From: Fibrobacter sp. UWB2
GTDB taxonomy: Bacteria; Fibrobacterota; Fibrobacteria; Fibrobacterales; Fibrobacteraceae
Length of the DNA stretch: 64,000 nt
Assembly: GCF_002210425.1 (NCBI RefSeq)
Contig: NZ_MWQK01000006.1
Span: 186,001-250,000, forward strand
Direction of reading: 5' to 3'
Positions 49,997-61,000 of the stretch are shown piece by piece (position 1 is the stretch's first letter; each line of letters opens with the position of its first letter). Position numbers and translations under genes: made by a program. Under the pieces are notes generated by a model, which worked only from the letters and a program-made list of their open reading frames with translations, did no database searches and was not told the origin of the DNA.

Positions 49997-51445
49997 TTAG
50001 AAGCGGATTGAAATGCCGAGGTGGGTGGCAAATCCGTTGCGGAAAATGAGCGACGAAATGTCGCCGTCCAGGGAACCTTCTTTGTCCTTGGGTTTCTTGC
50101 TGGACTGTCCACCGATTCCCGGAAGGCTGATTCCAGACTGGGAACCAGAACCTTCTCCCGGCTTGTCGGCGTTGTAATCTTTGTAGTCGATGTAGAACGG
50201 GATGATTTGGGAAATGCCGTATTCCAGCGCAAATATGACGGGGCTGTTCTTGCTTGGCTTGCGGACTTCGCAGTTGAGCATGAGGACGCTTCCGATGCTG
50301 TTCAGCTTTCGCCGTGTGTTCTCGTAATTGATTTGGCGCGTGGCAATCATGGTCGTCTCGATTTGCTTATCGACGTTGAGTTCTCCGCTGGCGCCAAAGA
50401 AATCGAGTTCAACCTTTGGGGTGAAAATAAATCGGCTCCCGAGATTCCAGTAGTAAGAGGCGCCGCTGAGAATGGCGGATGCTTCTAGGTTCGCGTCAAT
50501 GCGGAAGACTTTTTGCAAAAAGGAGAATGAAAGCCCTTTGATGACTGAGGCGGGGAGCGCCCGGTTGGGCGCAAGCGTTTCGAAGAAACGGTTGGGATTG
50601 CTGCGCAATCTCCCCGCTATATGTGCAAATTCCAAATGCGTGCGGAGACGTTCCCAACTCCAGTTTGCAAATCCAAAGTGCATTGTCGCATCGAGCGGCA
50701 TGTACATGAACCGCTTGTGGCTTTCTTCGCTGTGGAATATCCCGTAGAGAGTCACGTCGGCTTTTGTAAATGAATATCCTGCATTCAAACGGGAATGACT
50801 GAACGCGTGTCCGTAGCGGGCTCCGAGTGTGATGATGCTTGCGGAGTCTCTGACGTAGTATAGCTTTTCGGGGTTATGCGGTTCAGTTTTTGTGTAGGCA
50901 AGGGATAAATTAATATAGTGGTTGTCGATTTTATAATCGGCTTCGAGGCTCCCGTAAAAAACGTGGGATTCCCAATCTGCCGTGATGGAGTTGATGATGT
51001 TGTTTTCTTGCTCGGGTAACCAGCTGATGCTCCCTAAGCTTACTGTTCCGCTAGCGATGGTCGCCTTGGCGCGGAAAAGGGAGTCTAGGCGGTGCGCCGA
51101 GATGGTGGCAGTCACAAAGGGATAGCTATTGATGTTTAGACCGACCGAAACGTATTTAAAGTGCTTTTCGAAACCGGCACTTGCAATATTTTGTTCGTTG
51201 ACGCCCTTGATATGCCATTGGTCTGAGTAACGTCCCTGAATGGCGATATGTTCGAATGCGCCGTAAAAATCATAGCTGCCAACGGTGAGCGAATCGCGTA
51301 TGCTACAAGACCTTGCAGAAAACTGTTTGTCGCTCAGGTGGAGCAAAAAAAGCCCGCCGCAATCGGCGAGCCCAACATTACTTAAGGCAAGGGCCGCGTT
51401 TACCGCGAGCCCAAGAACAATGAGTATTTGTTTAACGGTTTTCAC
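49997..51445 (-). CDS. predicted outer-membrane beta-barrel protein
   Basis: A 482-residue protein with a signal peptide (VKQILIVLGLAVNAALA, cleavage near residue 20) and regular alternation of hydrophobic residues, ending FATHLGISIRF; the terminal Phe is typical of barrels inserted by BamA. A Gly/Ser/Lys-rich loop lies at about residues 440-465. Family unknown. The start is GTG at 51445, sharing its first base with the stop of the upstream lipoprotein gene (TAGTG), so the two are coupled and probably form one envelope complex. Confidence 0.65.
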   Translation of the reverse strand: MKTVKQILIVLGLAVNAALALSNVGLADCGGLFLLHLSDKQFSARSCSIRDSLTVGSYDFYGAFEHIAIQGRYSDQWHIKGVNEQNIASAGFEKHFKYVSVGLNINSYPFVTATISAHRLDSLFRAKATIASGTVSLGSISWLPEQENNIINSITADWESHVFYGSLEADYKIDNHYINLSLAYTKTEPHNPEKLYYVRDSASIITLGARYGHAFSHSRLNAGYSFTKADVTLYGIFHSEESHKRFMYMPLDATMHFGFANWSWERLRTHLEFAHIAGRLRSNPNRFFETLAPNRALPASVIKGLSFSFLQKVFRIDANLEASAILSGASYYWNLGSRFIFTPKVELDFFGASGELNVDKQIETTMIATRQINYENTRRKLNSIGSVLMLNCEVRKPSKNSPVIFALEYGISQIIPFYIDYKDYNADKPGEGSGSQSGISLPGIGGQSSKKPKDKEGSLDGDISSLIFRNGFATHLGISIRF

Positions 51446-53247
51446 TACCAGTCGTATGCGTCGTCGTTACGGGATTCGGTTTTGAGAATTTCCCAGAACT
51501 GGTCTGTTGTCATGCCGGGCAAGACTCCGCTGAACGTGATATCCGGGAAGAAGATGAGCTTCTTCATGTCGTCAAGCGTGTAGTCTACAGGATCCACTCT
51601 TCTGTTGTTCTGCAATGCATCGGCGAGTCTGAATTCGTCAACCTTGCCGTTTACCAGACCCTGAATGGATATCGTCTTGTTGCCCATGGCGTCGGTGAAG
51701 TAGAATACGTTTTCTACAAAGTCATCGTATGCGGTTGCGAACAGCGGAACTCCGTTTTGAACCTGGCAAATCGAAGGACTCAGCGTAATCGGAGCGGGTG
51801 TCGTCACGACGGTCCTGTCTCCGTAATAGTCGTCATCGTCTTCAAATGTGAGGGTGCAACCGTTTGCTGTGACGTAGAAACATTTGTAAGAATAACCGGA
51901 ACCATAAATTTCGACATCGGCACAGTATTCGGCGGTGCCTGCTACGTAGCTGCGGTTGGAATAGAGGTACCCGTAGAAGTAATCGAGGTTTGCGGATTTT
52001 GCAATCTGCTTTCGGACGGCTTCGTTGATTTCGTATTCAGCGTGAGAATCGCCATAAAGCTGTGTTGTCCAGTAGAATCCGTCGACCGGGGTGTACCATT
52101 CGGAATAGTCGTAAAGCTTGTGGTACGGGAGGTAATCTTGCCAGCCGTCGGTAATCTGGAAGAACTTGGCAATGTTGACCGTGACCTTGGAACCTGCCGG
52201 GAGTGTCACCGTGACACCCGTGTGTAGAGCCTTGCGGTAATGTTCCAGGGAGTCGATTGCTTTCTGGAAATCCTTAGCGCTTACGTCGGACATTTCGTCG
52301 TCACCGACGACGTAAAGGTCGTTTGCCTGCGTCAAGAGCCCAGTCTTGGATTCTTCGATGCCGTACTGGAGGCCGACTTCGACATACTGGATGGCGGAAT
52401 CGAGAAGGTTCGGAATGTTGGTGTAGCGCTGCTTCCAGCTGTCATAGACGGTCGAGAAGGAGCTGCCTTTGTCCATAAATGAGGCAATTTGTTTTGCAAC
52501 GGTTGGGGTGTGACCATCGTTTTGGTCGACGTCGTTCATCCAATCGTACTTGCCGTTGTCAGAAAAGTCGATATTGATGCTTGCGCCGAACGTGAGGGCT
52601 GCCTTTGCAACATACATGGCGGCAAGAGTCGGGGCGAATTCGCCACGGTCGAGTTCAAAAGTCCTATCGTCGAGGGTGTAGTTGCAAACGAACTTGTCGT
52701 CACCTACGATATTTTTCAAGTAGATAATGGCGGAGTCTACGGACGAGATGGCGGTTGCCATGGCTTCTTGGCCCATGCTCGTGAGGTGCTTGCCATCGCC
52801 TGCGACAAGGAGCTTGTTGAAATCGTCGACGCCCATGTCGGCGAGGTCGACCTTGTTCGTGACCGTGTCGATGAACGACTTAATCTTGGTGTTGTTCATC
52901 AAGTCCGTGATGATGCTCAGGGCGTAGCCGAGTTGAGCTTCGCAGTTGCCGGGGAACTTGTCCAAAACGGCCTTGAACGTGCTCTTGGTCGATGCGCTTA
53001 CGGCCTGTGCGTTCTTGAGATTACCACGGTCCAGCTCTTTTAAGATGTCCGTAATGTTAGACTTTGCGGCTTCAAGTTGTGCAGCAACGGACGGGTCCGT
53101 GACGGCTTCGCAACTGTAGGCGGTGAATGTGGGCGTGGTTGGCGTTGTCGCCTGTGTGAAAGGCCCGTTGGGCGTTTCTTCACTACAGCCCGCTAAAAAT
53201 GATAGTGCCCCTAAAGATAAAATAGGCAATGATTTTAAAAAGTTCAT
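51445..53247 (-). CDS. unknown lipoprotein, mostly helical
   Basis: A 600-residue predicted lipoprotein; signal MNFLKSLPILSLGALSFLAGC (Cys21) then a short Thr/Pro linker. Residues about 45-300 look like TPR-type helices (LEAAKSNITDILKELDRGNLKNAQAVS, NCEAQLGYALSIITDLM). The C-terminal third has Cys pairs and a segment FFPDITFSGVLPGMTTDQFWEIL. No named family. GGGGG lies seven bases before the ATG. It is the first gene of the two-gene envelope unit. Confidence 0.65.
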   Translation of the reverse strand: MNFLKSLPILSLGALSFLAGCSEETPNGPFTQATTPTTPTFTAYSCEAVTDPSVAAQLEAAKSNITDILKELDRGNLKNAQAVSASTKSTFKAVLDKFPGNCEAQLGYALSIITDLMNNTKIKSFIDTVTNKVDLADMGVDDFNKLLVAGDGKHLTSMGQEAMATAISSVDSAIIYLKNIVGDDKFVCNYTLDDRTFELDRGEFAPTLAAMYVAKAALTFGASINIDFSDNGKYDWMNDVDQNDGHTPTVAKQIASFMDKGSSFSTVYDSWKQRYTNIPNLLDSAIQYVEVGLQYGIEESKTGLLTQANDLYVVGDDEMSDVSAKDFQKAIDSLEHYRKALHTGVTVTLPAGSKVTVNIAKFFQITDGWQDYLPYHKLYDYSEWYTPVDGFYWTTQLYGDSHAEYEINEAVRKQIAKSANLDYFYGYLYSNRSYVAGTAEYCADVEIYGSGYSYKCFYVTANGCTLTFEDDDDYYGDRTVVTTPAPITLSPSICQVQNGVPLFATAYDDFVENVFYFTDAMGNKTISIQGLVNGKVDEFRLADALQNNRRVDPVDYTLDDMKKLIFFPDITFSGVLPGMTTDQFWEILKTESRNDDAYDW

Positions 53248-53272
53248 TTTGAACCCCCTTCTTAGTACAAAA

Positions 53273-54217
53273 TTACAATTTTTTATAAGTTAAAAGTACT
53301 ACGGCTCCCTGCATAGCCTGAAAAAGTAATGGTATATAACCTAACAATCCTGCAGACAAAACAACTGGTGCAGGTATCCCGAGAATCCCTGTAAACAAGG
53401 CGACTTGCGTCCCTTCGCGAATGCCTATGCCGTTGAGGGAAATCGGTAACATCGAAATGACGATGGTAATGCTTGTAAATACGACGAGAATGCTGATGTC
53501 GATATCGACGTTGACTGCTTTAAAATAGGCGTATGCGGTGAATAGCGTCAAAAGCTGTAACCAGAGGGAATCTAGCGAAGAAAGTAAAATCTGTTTTTTG
53601 TGGTGCCTGTAAATGGAAAGACTTTTTTGAAGCTTAGCAATGAAGGTAAGCTTGTTTGCGATAGATGCCGGGACGGGAATTTTATCCGAAAACAGACAAA
53701 GTGAAATGAAAATGATGCAGGCGAGACTTGCAACCGTCATGATCAAAGTGTAAATCCATGGGATTTCTGCTTTGCTTAAGGCGAAGGGGAGGGCGATAAA
53801 AAAGCAGAAAAACATGGCAAGTAGCCCTTGAATGCGGGCTATCAGGACCGCAGATACGGATTGGCTTGTCTGATTGAAGTTTTTGCCGAATGCAAGTGAC
53901 TTTACGGCGTCGCCACCGAAGCCTGTCGGGAGTAGGTTGTTGAAGAAATACCCCATGGCCGTGTAGGCGTAATAGGTCTTGAACGGGATTTCCGGACCTT
54001 GCACGGAAAGTCCCTTCCAGCGGTTGGCCTGGATAGCCATGACAAGCGTTGCTGCAACGAGCATGGCAATGATCCATGGCGTCATGCCAAAATTCCAGTT
54101 TTCGATGACTTCATTTAACGGAATTTTGTGGAAAATATAGGCAAAACCACCCACACTTACGAGTAGTTGTATGATACGCTTTAGGATTCTCTTTTTGTTC
54201 GTCTTATCGTTTGCCAT
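53273..54217 (-). CDS. flippase-like / lysylphosphatidylglycerol synthase TM-domain protein (UPF0104), second copy
   Basis: A 314-residue membrane protein with about eight helices. The family segments are YFFNNLLPTGFGGDAVKSLAF, RIQGLLAMFFCFF and LPISLNGIGIREGTQVALF, parallel to the 45087-46109 protein but clearly diverged. Possibly transports a lipid-linked molecule. It lies 25 bases upstream of the lipoprotein-barrel pair on the same strand and may belong to that transcript. Confidence 0.82.
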   Translation of the reverse strand: MANDKTNKKRILKRIIQLLVSVGGFAYIFHKIPLNEVIENWNFGMTPWIIAMLVAATLVMAIQANRWKGLSVQGPEIPFKTYYAYTAMGYFFNNLLPTGFGGDAVKSLAFGKNFNQTSQSVSAVLIARIQGLLAMFFCFFIALPFALSKAEIPWIYTLIMTVASLACIIFISLCLFSDKIPVPASIANKLTFIAKLQKSLSIYRHHKKQILLSSLDSLWLQLLTLFTAYAYFKAVNVDIDISILVVFTSITIVISMLPISLNGIGIREGTQVALFTGILGIPAPVVLSAGLLGYIPLLFQAMQGAVVLLTYKKL

Positions 54218-54292
54218 CGGCTATATTATAGCATTTTACGGCTGTTTTTGTAAAGGTTGTCATAATTTATTTGTGCCTAAAAATGAGCTTTT

Positions 54293-54331
54293 TTGTATTT
54301 TCATGATACGGGTTGTATTCTGATGATACAA
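54293..54331. promoter_or_regulatory. tandem 17-bp repeats, candidate operator
   Basis: TTGTATTTTCATGATAC at 54293-54309 and TTGTATTCTGATGATAC at 54313-54329: 15 of 17 identical, spaced exactly 20 bases. Each is itself partly palindromic (GTAT...ATAC, the second extends to TTGTAT...ATACAA). It lies between two divergent genes. Confidence 0.5.
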
Positions 54332-54443
54332 ATTGTCAATTTTTGACTCTAAAATCGTGATTTTTTTGAATAAAAACCTTGCCAATGCCTTGCTTTGAAA
54401 ATCATAAAATGTTATTTTCTTTTACATCCAAGAAGGAGTAGGT

Positions 54444-56999
54444 ATGAACATAAAGTATTTAGCTTCCGTTGCTGCATTGGCCTCGTTTGGAGTGTTTGCG
54501 GGGTGCTCGGAATCGACAACGCCATCACCTGTCGCAGGTGAACAGGGCGGTACAATTGATGTGGGTGGTGTTGTTGCTTCGAATACGAGCTACAATGCTG
54601 CAAGAACGAAGCTTTCCCGCTGCTCCCACGCTGTGGTGAACCAGTGGGAAATGGATACGACGGCAGTCGAACAGAAAGCGGTAACCGTTTCTGCCGAATC
54701 TGCTTTTGAAGGGGAGAACTTCGCCATTGAGGCAAACGTTGCAGTAGATGAATCAGATGCATATACAGTTGCTTCTGCGGGTATCGGAGGCACAGGCTCT
54801 GCATGGATGCTTCAGGTTGAAAATGGCGAAGTCGTCTTTAAGTGGCGCGACAGTCAAGAAGGAGGCTGGCGCGTCCTTAAAGCCGATAAGGATGTCCATA
54901 AAGGGGTATGGAACGATGTCCGCCTGGAACATGTGGACTCGTTGAGTGTCCTTATCGTTAATGGTGAAATCGCCGGTGCTTACAAGCACTCGTCCAAGTT
55001 GGGGAACTTGGACGGCGATTTAACCATTGGTTTTGATCGCGCAGAAGGGGATGATGCCAACAATAGTGGGCGTATCGCCGTTATTCGCGTAGAATATACG
55101 TTCGATATCTACGTCATTCCGGTTGAATCTTCTAGCAGCGCTGTTGTGACAGAAGATCCGAAATCTACGCTCGGTGACTATCCGTGGATTGCCGCTTGGG
55201 AATTCAATGACGACTCCGACGTCGGTCGCGATTTCACTGGAAACGGCCATACGGCTGTTATTGGCGAAGGCGCCGTTGCTACGGCTGATGGCATTGCAAA
55301 GTTTGATGGCAAGTCCGGCTTTAGCGTTCCGTTGACTCCGGATTTGAAGATTAACGATTTCGTAATCGAATCCCGCTTCAAGCCGGCTAGCTCCTCCCGC
55401 TTTAACAACATCTTGGTGGCTGAACCTCCTGGACGTTACGGCGATGGCTGGATCTTCCGCCTCGGCTACGGTAAGCTGTATTTCAACATCCGCGATGCCG
55501 CTAATGGTACCGGCTGGTCTGAATTCGAAATCGCCCCTGTCCCGATGGACGAATGGACGGTTGCACGTGTCGAACGCCTTGGTGACGAAATCAGCTTCTT
55601 TATCAATGGCGATTTGGTGAAAAGGGTCAAATTCAATGGCGATGTCAGCGACCTGACCTATAACTGGGGCGTTGGCTATGATGCCATGAACCAGGCTCTC
55701 CATCAGCGTTACTTTGACGGTGAAATCGACTACATCCGCTTTGGCGAAAATGTTGCCGAACCGAAAAAGGAAGATGTTGAAGAACAGAAGCCTGTTGAAA
55801 AAGTCGAAGGCGATTGGCTTGCCGCTTGGGAATTCAATGACGACTCCAATGTCGGTCGTGATTTCTCCGGAAACGGTCACACGGCAAAGATTGGCGAAGG
55901 CTCGGTTGTCGCTATTGACGGTATCGCCGCTTTCAATGGCAAGTCTGGATTCTATGTGGATCTTGCTAAGGATATCAACATCAACGAATTTGTGGTCGAA
56001 GCCCGTGTAAGGCCGACTCAGTTCGGTACGATGCAGAATATCATTGTGGCTGAACCTCCTGGACGCGGTGTTGATGGTTGGCAGCTCCGCATTGACGAAG
56101 GTGTTTTGAGAGTCCATTTGCGTGATACCGATAAGGATTACGATGACTGGAACATTTTCCCGGGCAAGAAGATGGCTCTCGGCGAATGGAGCACGGTCCG
56201 TGTTGAACGCAGCAATGATTCTCTCAAGGTCTTCCAGGATGGCGTACTGACGGTTTCTGTTGCCTATAAGGGTGACTTGACCCAGATGCGTTATGATTGG
56301 GGTATTGGCTACGATGCCATGAACCAGGCTTTCCACAACCGCTACTTCATTGGTGAAATGGATTATATCCGCTTTGGCAAGTTTGAAGGTTTCTCCGACG
56401 TTAATGATGCCTCCTTGACCGAAGTGAAGCCGCTCGTCGCTTGGGAATTTAACGAACCGACCTTTGTGGGACTTGATGCAATGTCTAACAATTCTACGAA
56501 GTTCCACGCCGGGGCCCCGGTTGTTGAAGATACGACGCTCAAGCTCGATGGTCAATCTGGCTTGAAGGTGTATCTCTCTCCGACCTTCATTCGCAATACC
56601 TTTGCAGTTGAAGCTCGCGTAAAGCCGACTAAGTTTGGCGGTATGCAGAACATCATCGTGGCTGAACCTCCTGGATGCCTCGGTGACGGCTGGATTATCC
56701 GTCTCGATGATGGCGTTCTTGATGTTTACTTCCGCGATGAAAACACCGATGGTACTGCTTGGAATTCCCTCTATGGTCAAAAGCTTGCTCTCGATGAATG
56801 GACCACGATTCGCGTAGAACGCAGCGCTGATTCTATCAAGGTGTTCCAGAATGGCGAACTGACGGTTAAGGCTGCCGCCAAGGGCGATGTGTCTCAGCTG
56901 GGCTACGACATCGGTATCGGTTATGATGCCATGAACCAGGCTGTACACAACCGTTTCTTTGTCGGTGAAATCGATTACATCCGTTACTTCGAAAAGTAA
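54444..56999 (+). CDS. lipoprotein with four LamG/concanavalin A-like repeats
   Basis: An 851-residue predicted lipoprotein (signal MNIKYLASVAALASFGVFAGC, Cys21). Residues about 45-230 are a diverged first domain, and three close copies follow (about 245-440, 455-650, 665-850). Each copy begins WLAAWEFNDDS or similar, contains NNILVAEPPG or QNIIVAEPPG, GDGWIFRL or GDGWIIRL, and ends GYDAMNQA...RYFDGEIDYIRF. The fold is the jelly-roll of LamG domains, which bind sugars or proteins. Repetition at the DNA level (TGGCTGAACCTCCTGGA recurs) suggests recent duplication. AAGAAGGAGTAGGT is a strong ribosome site. Confidence 0.82.
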   Translation: MNIKYLASVAALASFGVFAGCSESTTPSPVAGEQGGTIDVGGVVASNTSYNAARTKLSRCSHAVVNQWEMDTTAVEQKAVTVSAESAFEGENFAIEANVAVDESDAYTVASAGIGGTGSAWMLQVENGEVVFKWRDSQEGGWRVLKADKDVHKGVWNDVRLEHVDSLSVLIVNGEIAGAYKHSSKLGNLDGDLTIGFDRAEGDDANNSGRIAVIRVEYTFDIYVIPVESSSSAVVTEDPKSTLGDYPWIAAWEFNDDSDVGRDFTGNGHTAVIGEGAVATADGIAKFDGKSGFSVPLTPDLKINDFVIESRFKPASSSRFNNILVAEPPGRYGDGWIFRLGYGKLYFNIRDAANGTGWSEFEIAPVPMDEWTVARVERLGDEISFFINGDLVKRVKFNGDVSDLTYNWGVGYDAMNQALHQRYFDGEIDYIRFGENVAEPKKEDVEEQKPVEKVEGDWLAAWEFNDDSNVGRDFSGNGHTAKIGEGSVVAIDGIAAFNGKSGFYVDLAKDININEFVVEARVRPTQFGTMQNIIVAEPPGRGVDGWQLRIDEGVLRVHLRDTDKDYDDWNIFPGKKMALGEWSTVRVERSNDSLKVFQDGVLTVSVAYKGDLTQMRYDWGIGYDAMNQAFHNRYFIGEMDYIRFGKFEGFSDVNDASLTEVKPLVAWEFNEPTFVGLDAMSNNSTKFHAGAPVVEDTTLKLDGQSGLKVYLSPTFIRNTFAVEARVKPTKFGGMQNIIVAEPPGCLGDGWIIRLDDGVLDVYFRDENTDGTAWNSLYGQKLALDEWTTIRVERSADSIKVFQNGELTVKAAAKGDVSQLGYDIGIGYDAMNQAVHNRFFVGEIDYIRYFEK

Positions 57000-57027
57000 T
57001 CTTTTACTCCTGGTTTAATGTATATTT

Positions 57028-57065
57028 GAAGGGTCTCCACGATTTTCGGGAGCCCTTCTTTTTTT
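57028..57065 (+). terminator. terminator of the LamG lipoprotein gene
   Basis: GAAGGG-(T)-CTCC...GGAG-CCCTTC followed by TTTTTTT, 28 bases past the stop. Confidence 0.88.
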
Positions 57066-57073
57066 GGTTAATT

Positions 57074-58051
57074 ATGGTTATAGACGTCGGAATTATCAAT
57101 TATAATGGTGGATCGGAACTTACGGAATGTGTCAAGAGCTTAAAGGCGCAGTCTAGCCCGGTTCGGGTTTTTGTTTTTGATAACGCATCGACGGATGATT
57201 CCATTGAACTCCTGAAAAAACAGGGGCTGGATTGCCAGATTACGCAGTGCCCCAAGAATCTGGGATATGCGGGCGCCTGTAACGGTCTCTTGGAACAGAT
57301 GGATTCCGAGATTCAGGTGCTTTGCAACATGGACCTGGAATTTGACCCCACGTGGGCAGAAAACTTGCTCAAATGCTTTGAACGCCACCCGGAGGCGGGT
57401 TCTGTCGCAAGTCTCGTGATGGAAAAGAGCGGCTTTGTGAATGCTGTGGGCGTTTTGCTTGGCGCGGACCTCTTTGCAAAAAATGAAGGCAGTGGTCTTG
57501 ATGCATCTGATGCGGATATCCGCGAGAAGGACGTCTTTGGTTGCTATGGTGCCGTGATGAGTTTCCGCAAGGCGGCAGCGCAGGCGGCGGGCAAGATGGA
57601 TGATAGCTTCTTCTTGTTCTTTGAAGAGACGGAATGGTATTTCCGCCACAATCTGGCGGGGTTCAAGACCGTTTTTTGCCCCGAGGCGAGAGTGTATCAT
57701 GAACGCTCGATGACGACGGTGCGCTATTCTCCTTTGAAATTATTTTATTCGGAACGCAACCGTTTGCGTTCGGCGATTCGTCTGTTGCCGTTGGGGAGTA
57801 TCCTGGTGCTTCCGGTGCGCGGTTTTGTGCGTTACCTGAACATGGCAAAGGGCGGTGTTCCCGGCCAGTCTGGCGATGGGAAAAAGCTTTCGAAAGTCGC
57901 TATTTGCAAGGCTCTTGCAAAGGCTTGGCTAGAGGCTTTGGTTTCGCTCCCGAAGGAATGGGCGACCCGCAAAAAGTACGAACGCAAATATGGGAACGTG
58001 ACGGGAAAAGTTCGTGAACTCCTTGCCTCATATCCCTTGCAAGATAAGTAG
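57074..58051 (+). CDS. GT2-family glycosyltransferase, rhamnosyltransferase-like
   Basis: A 325-residue GT-A glycosyltransferase. The start VIDVGIINYNGGSELTECVKSL, the segment VFVFDNASTDDSIELL, LGYAGACNGLLEQM and the metal-binding VLCNMDLEFDP, then DDSFFLFFEETEWYFRHNLAG match the rhamnosyl-/dTDP-sugar transferase subgroup of GT2. A cationic C-terminal region follows without clear membrane helices. The ATG at 57074 is at the family start; the frame from 57026 crosses the terminator. Probably makes a surface polysaccharide. Confidence 0.83.
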   Translation: MVIDVGIINYNGGSELTECVKSLKAQSSPVRVFVFDNASTDDSIELLKKQGLDCQITQCPKNLGYAGACNGLLEQMDSEIQVLCNMDLEFDPTWAENLLKCFERHPEAGSVASLVMEKSGFVNAVGVLLGADLFAKNEGSGLDASDADIREKDVFGCYGAVMSFRKAAAQAAGKMDDSFFLFFEETEWYFRHNLAGFKTVFCPEARVYHERSMTTVRYSPLKLFYSERNRLRSAIRLLPLGSILVLPVRGFVRYLNMAKGGVPGQSGDGKKLSKVAICKALAKAWLEALVSLPKEWATRKKYERKYGNVTGKVRELLASYPLQDK

Positions 58052-58080
58052 TGCTCATAGCTATTTACTAAATTGCAAGC

Positions 58081-61000
58081 ATGGCGTTCGTTCATTTACA
58101 GACTCATTCTGAATTTTCGATTTTGCAGGCTTCGGCCCGACTTGATGATATTTTGGCGGCTGCCGCAGCAGAAAACGCACCTGCTGTTGCTTTGACGGAC
58201 CATGGTGCCATGTTTGGTATTCTTGAAATCCAGACGCGTGGCAAGGAACTGAACAAAAAGCGCAAGGAACAGGGACTCCCGCCGGTTAAGACGGTTTATG
58301 GCTGCCACATTTACGTGGACACGCCGAGTGCAAGCCAGAAAGATCCGACAACATTTGAACGATTGACGCTCCTCGTCGAGAACGAAAAGGGCTATTACAA
58401 CCTGCTACGCATTGTGAGTTACCGCTACGAAGACGGGGAGCGCTGGGCAGAAATTCCGTCCGTGCCGCTCGAGACGATTAACGAATTTAAGGAAGGCATT
58501 ATCGCCATTGCGGGCGATTATTTTAGCCGTTACGGCCAGAATGTAGCTTCGGGCAGGGATTCTCTTGCGCTCGAATACATGGACCGCCTGAACGAGATTT
58601 TTGACCACGACCACCTGTACATCTCGGTTTGCGATAACGGGATTCCGCAGCAAAAGAACGTGAACAAGTTTAACGTGGAACTTGCGAAAAAGTACGGTCG
58701 TGAAGTCGTTGCCGTGGGCGATGTCCATTACATCAAGCCCGAAGATGCCACATCGCACAAGATTTTGCGCTGCATCTCGCTTAAGGTCACGCTGAACGGT
58801 TTTGAAGACAAGCGTTTCCCGACGGAAAAGTTCTATTTCCGCACCGAAAAGGAAATGGTGGAACTGTTCGGGGATATCCCGGGCGCTATCGAGAATACGG
58901 TCAAGATTGCCGAACGCTGTAACTTTACCGTGAAAACCGGTATCGGTGATGAATTCTGGCCGCGTTTCAAGATTCCTGATGAATTCCTCGCTTCTGAGGA
59001 ATACCAGAACATCAAGGCCATCATGAAGGCGGAATACGATGCGGAATATCCGGTCGTTCGCGAACGTGAACTCAAGGGTATCATCAAGGACCGCAAAAAG
59101 AAGGTCAAGGCAAATTACTGTGCTGAAAAAGGCATTGCCGAAGATGCGCTGACCGATGCGGACAATGCCGAAATCGACCGCCTATCTCAGCCGGAATTCT
59201 TTGATGAAGATGACAACAAGGCTTGGAACAAGAACATACACCGTTGGTGCAAACCGGGGGGCGATGCCGATATCTACATCACGCATCTTTGCAATGAACG
59301 CTTAAAGTGGCGATTCCCCGACGAAGATTTTAAGTTCCCGGCTCACGAAACGAACGTGGGCAAGCGCATGTACAAAGAGCTCAACTGTATCCGTAACATG
59401 AACGTCGCGGGCTACTTGCTCATTGTGTGGGACTTCATCAACTGGTCTCGTGAACACGGCATTCCCGTGGGCCCGGGGCGTGGTTCCGCTGCTGGTTCCT
59501 TGGTCACTTACATCATCGGTATTACCGACATCGACCCGCTCACTTTCGACCTCCTTTTTGAACGATTCCTGAACCCGGAACGTGTGTCCATGCCGGATAT
59601 CGATACGGACTTTGCAGACCGTGACCGCGGCCGCGTGATCCAGTACGTGACGGACAAGTACGGCAAGGAGTGCGTGGGCCAGATTATTACCTACGGTATG
59701 CTCAAGTCGAAGGCGGTGATTACGGACGTCGCGCGCGTGCTCGGGATTCCGCCTGCCGAAGCGAAGGCCATTACGAAGCTCTTCCCGCAGCGTACGTTGA
59801 ACTTTAGCCTAAAGCAGGCCTGGACGGGTAAGGACAAGAAGGGCAACAACCTCGAAGATGGTTACAGCCCGGAACCGTTGCAGGCGATGATTGGCAGCCG
59901 CGCAAGCTACCAGAACCTTTGGGATGTCGCAAAGCGACTTGAAGATTTGCCACGCCAGACGGGCGTGCATGCTTGCGGCGTGGTGATTACGCCGACCCCG
60001 ATTTACAACCTTGCTCCTCTGTACCGTGCCGCTCCGGAAGATACGCCGGTGGTGATGTACGATAAGCACTACGCCGAAGACATCGGACTTTTGAAGATGG
60101 ACTTCCTTGGGCTTATCAACTTGTCCATCATTCAGGATACGGTGCGAATGGTCGAACAGAACCGCAACATCAAGCTTGTGATGAATAAGATTCCGATTGA
60201 TGACAAGGCGACGTTCGAACTTTTGGGCAAGGGCCTTACGACGACGGTGTTCCAGTTCGAATCTCCGGGTATGCAGAAGTACCTGCGCGAGCTGAAGCCG
60301 ACTCGAATCTTTGACCTTATCGCTATGAACGCCCTGTACCGACCGGGGCCGATTGACCAGATTCCGCACTTCATTGCCCGTAAGAACGGCAAGGAAGAGA
60401 TTGACTGCTACCATCCGGACTTGGAACAGGTGCTTGGCGAAACGTACGGCGTTATCGTGTACCAGGAACAGGTGATGAAGCTTGCCCAAATTCTGGGTGG
60501 CTACTCGCTGGGTGGCGCTGACAACATCCGCCGTATCATGGCTAAGAAGATGCCGGAAAAGATGGCAAAACTCGAGCCGGAATTCTTCCAGAAATGCTTG
60601 GACAAGGGCTACGACAAGGCGATGATCCAGAAGGTCTGGGACGCCGTGCTCCCGTTCTGCGGATACGCATTTAACAAGAGCCATGCTGCAGCTTACGCTT
60701 ACGTGGCTTACCAGACGGCGTACCTCAAGACGCATTACGGCCCGGAATACATGGCTGCATCCATGACCTCCAAGATGGGTAAGACCGAAGATACGGTGAC
60801 CATCATTTTGGAATGCAAGCGCCTTGGAATCCCGGTCTTGTCGCCGAACATCAACACGTCTTTGGGTGTGTTCTCGGCGAATACGAAGGGCCAGATTCTT
60901 TACGGTCTCGCGGGTATCCGCAACGTGGGTATCGCGGTTGTCGAAGACGTGGTCGCAGAACGCGAACGCCGTGGCATCTACAAGGACATCTTTGATTTCT

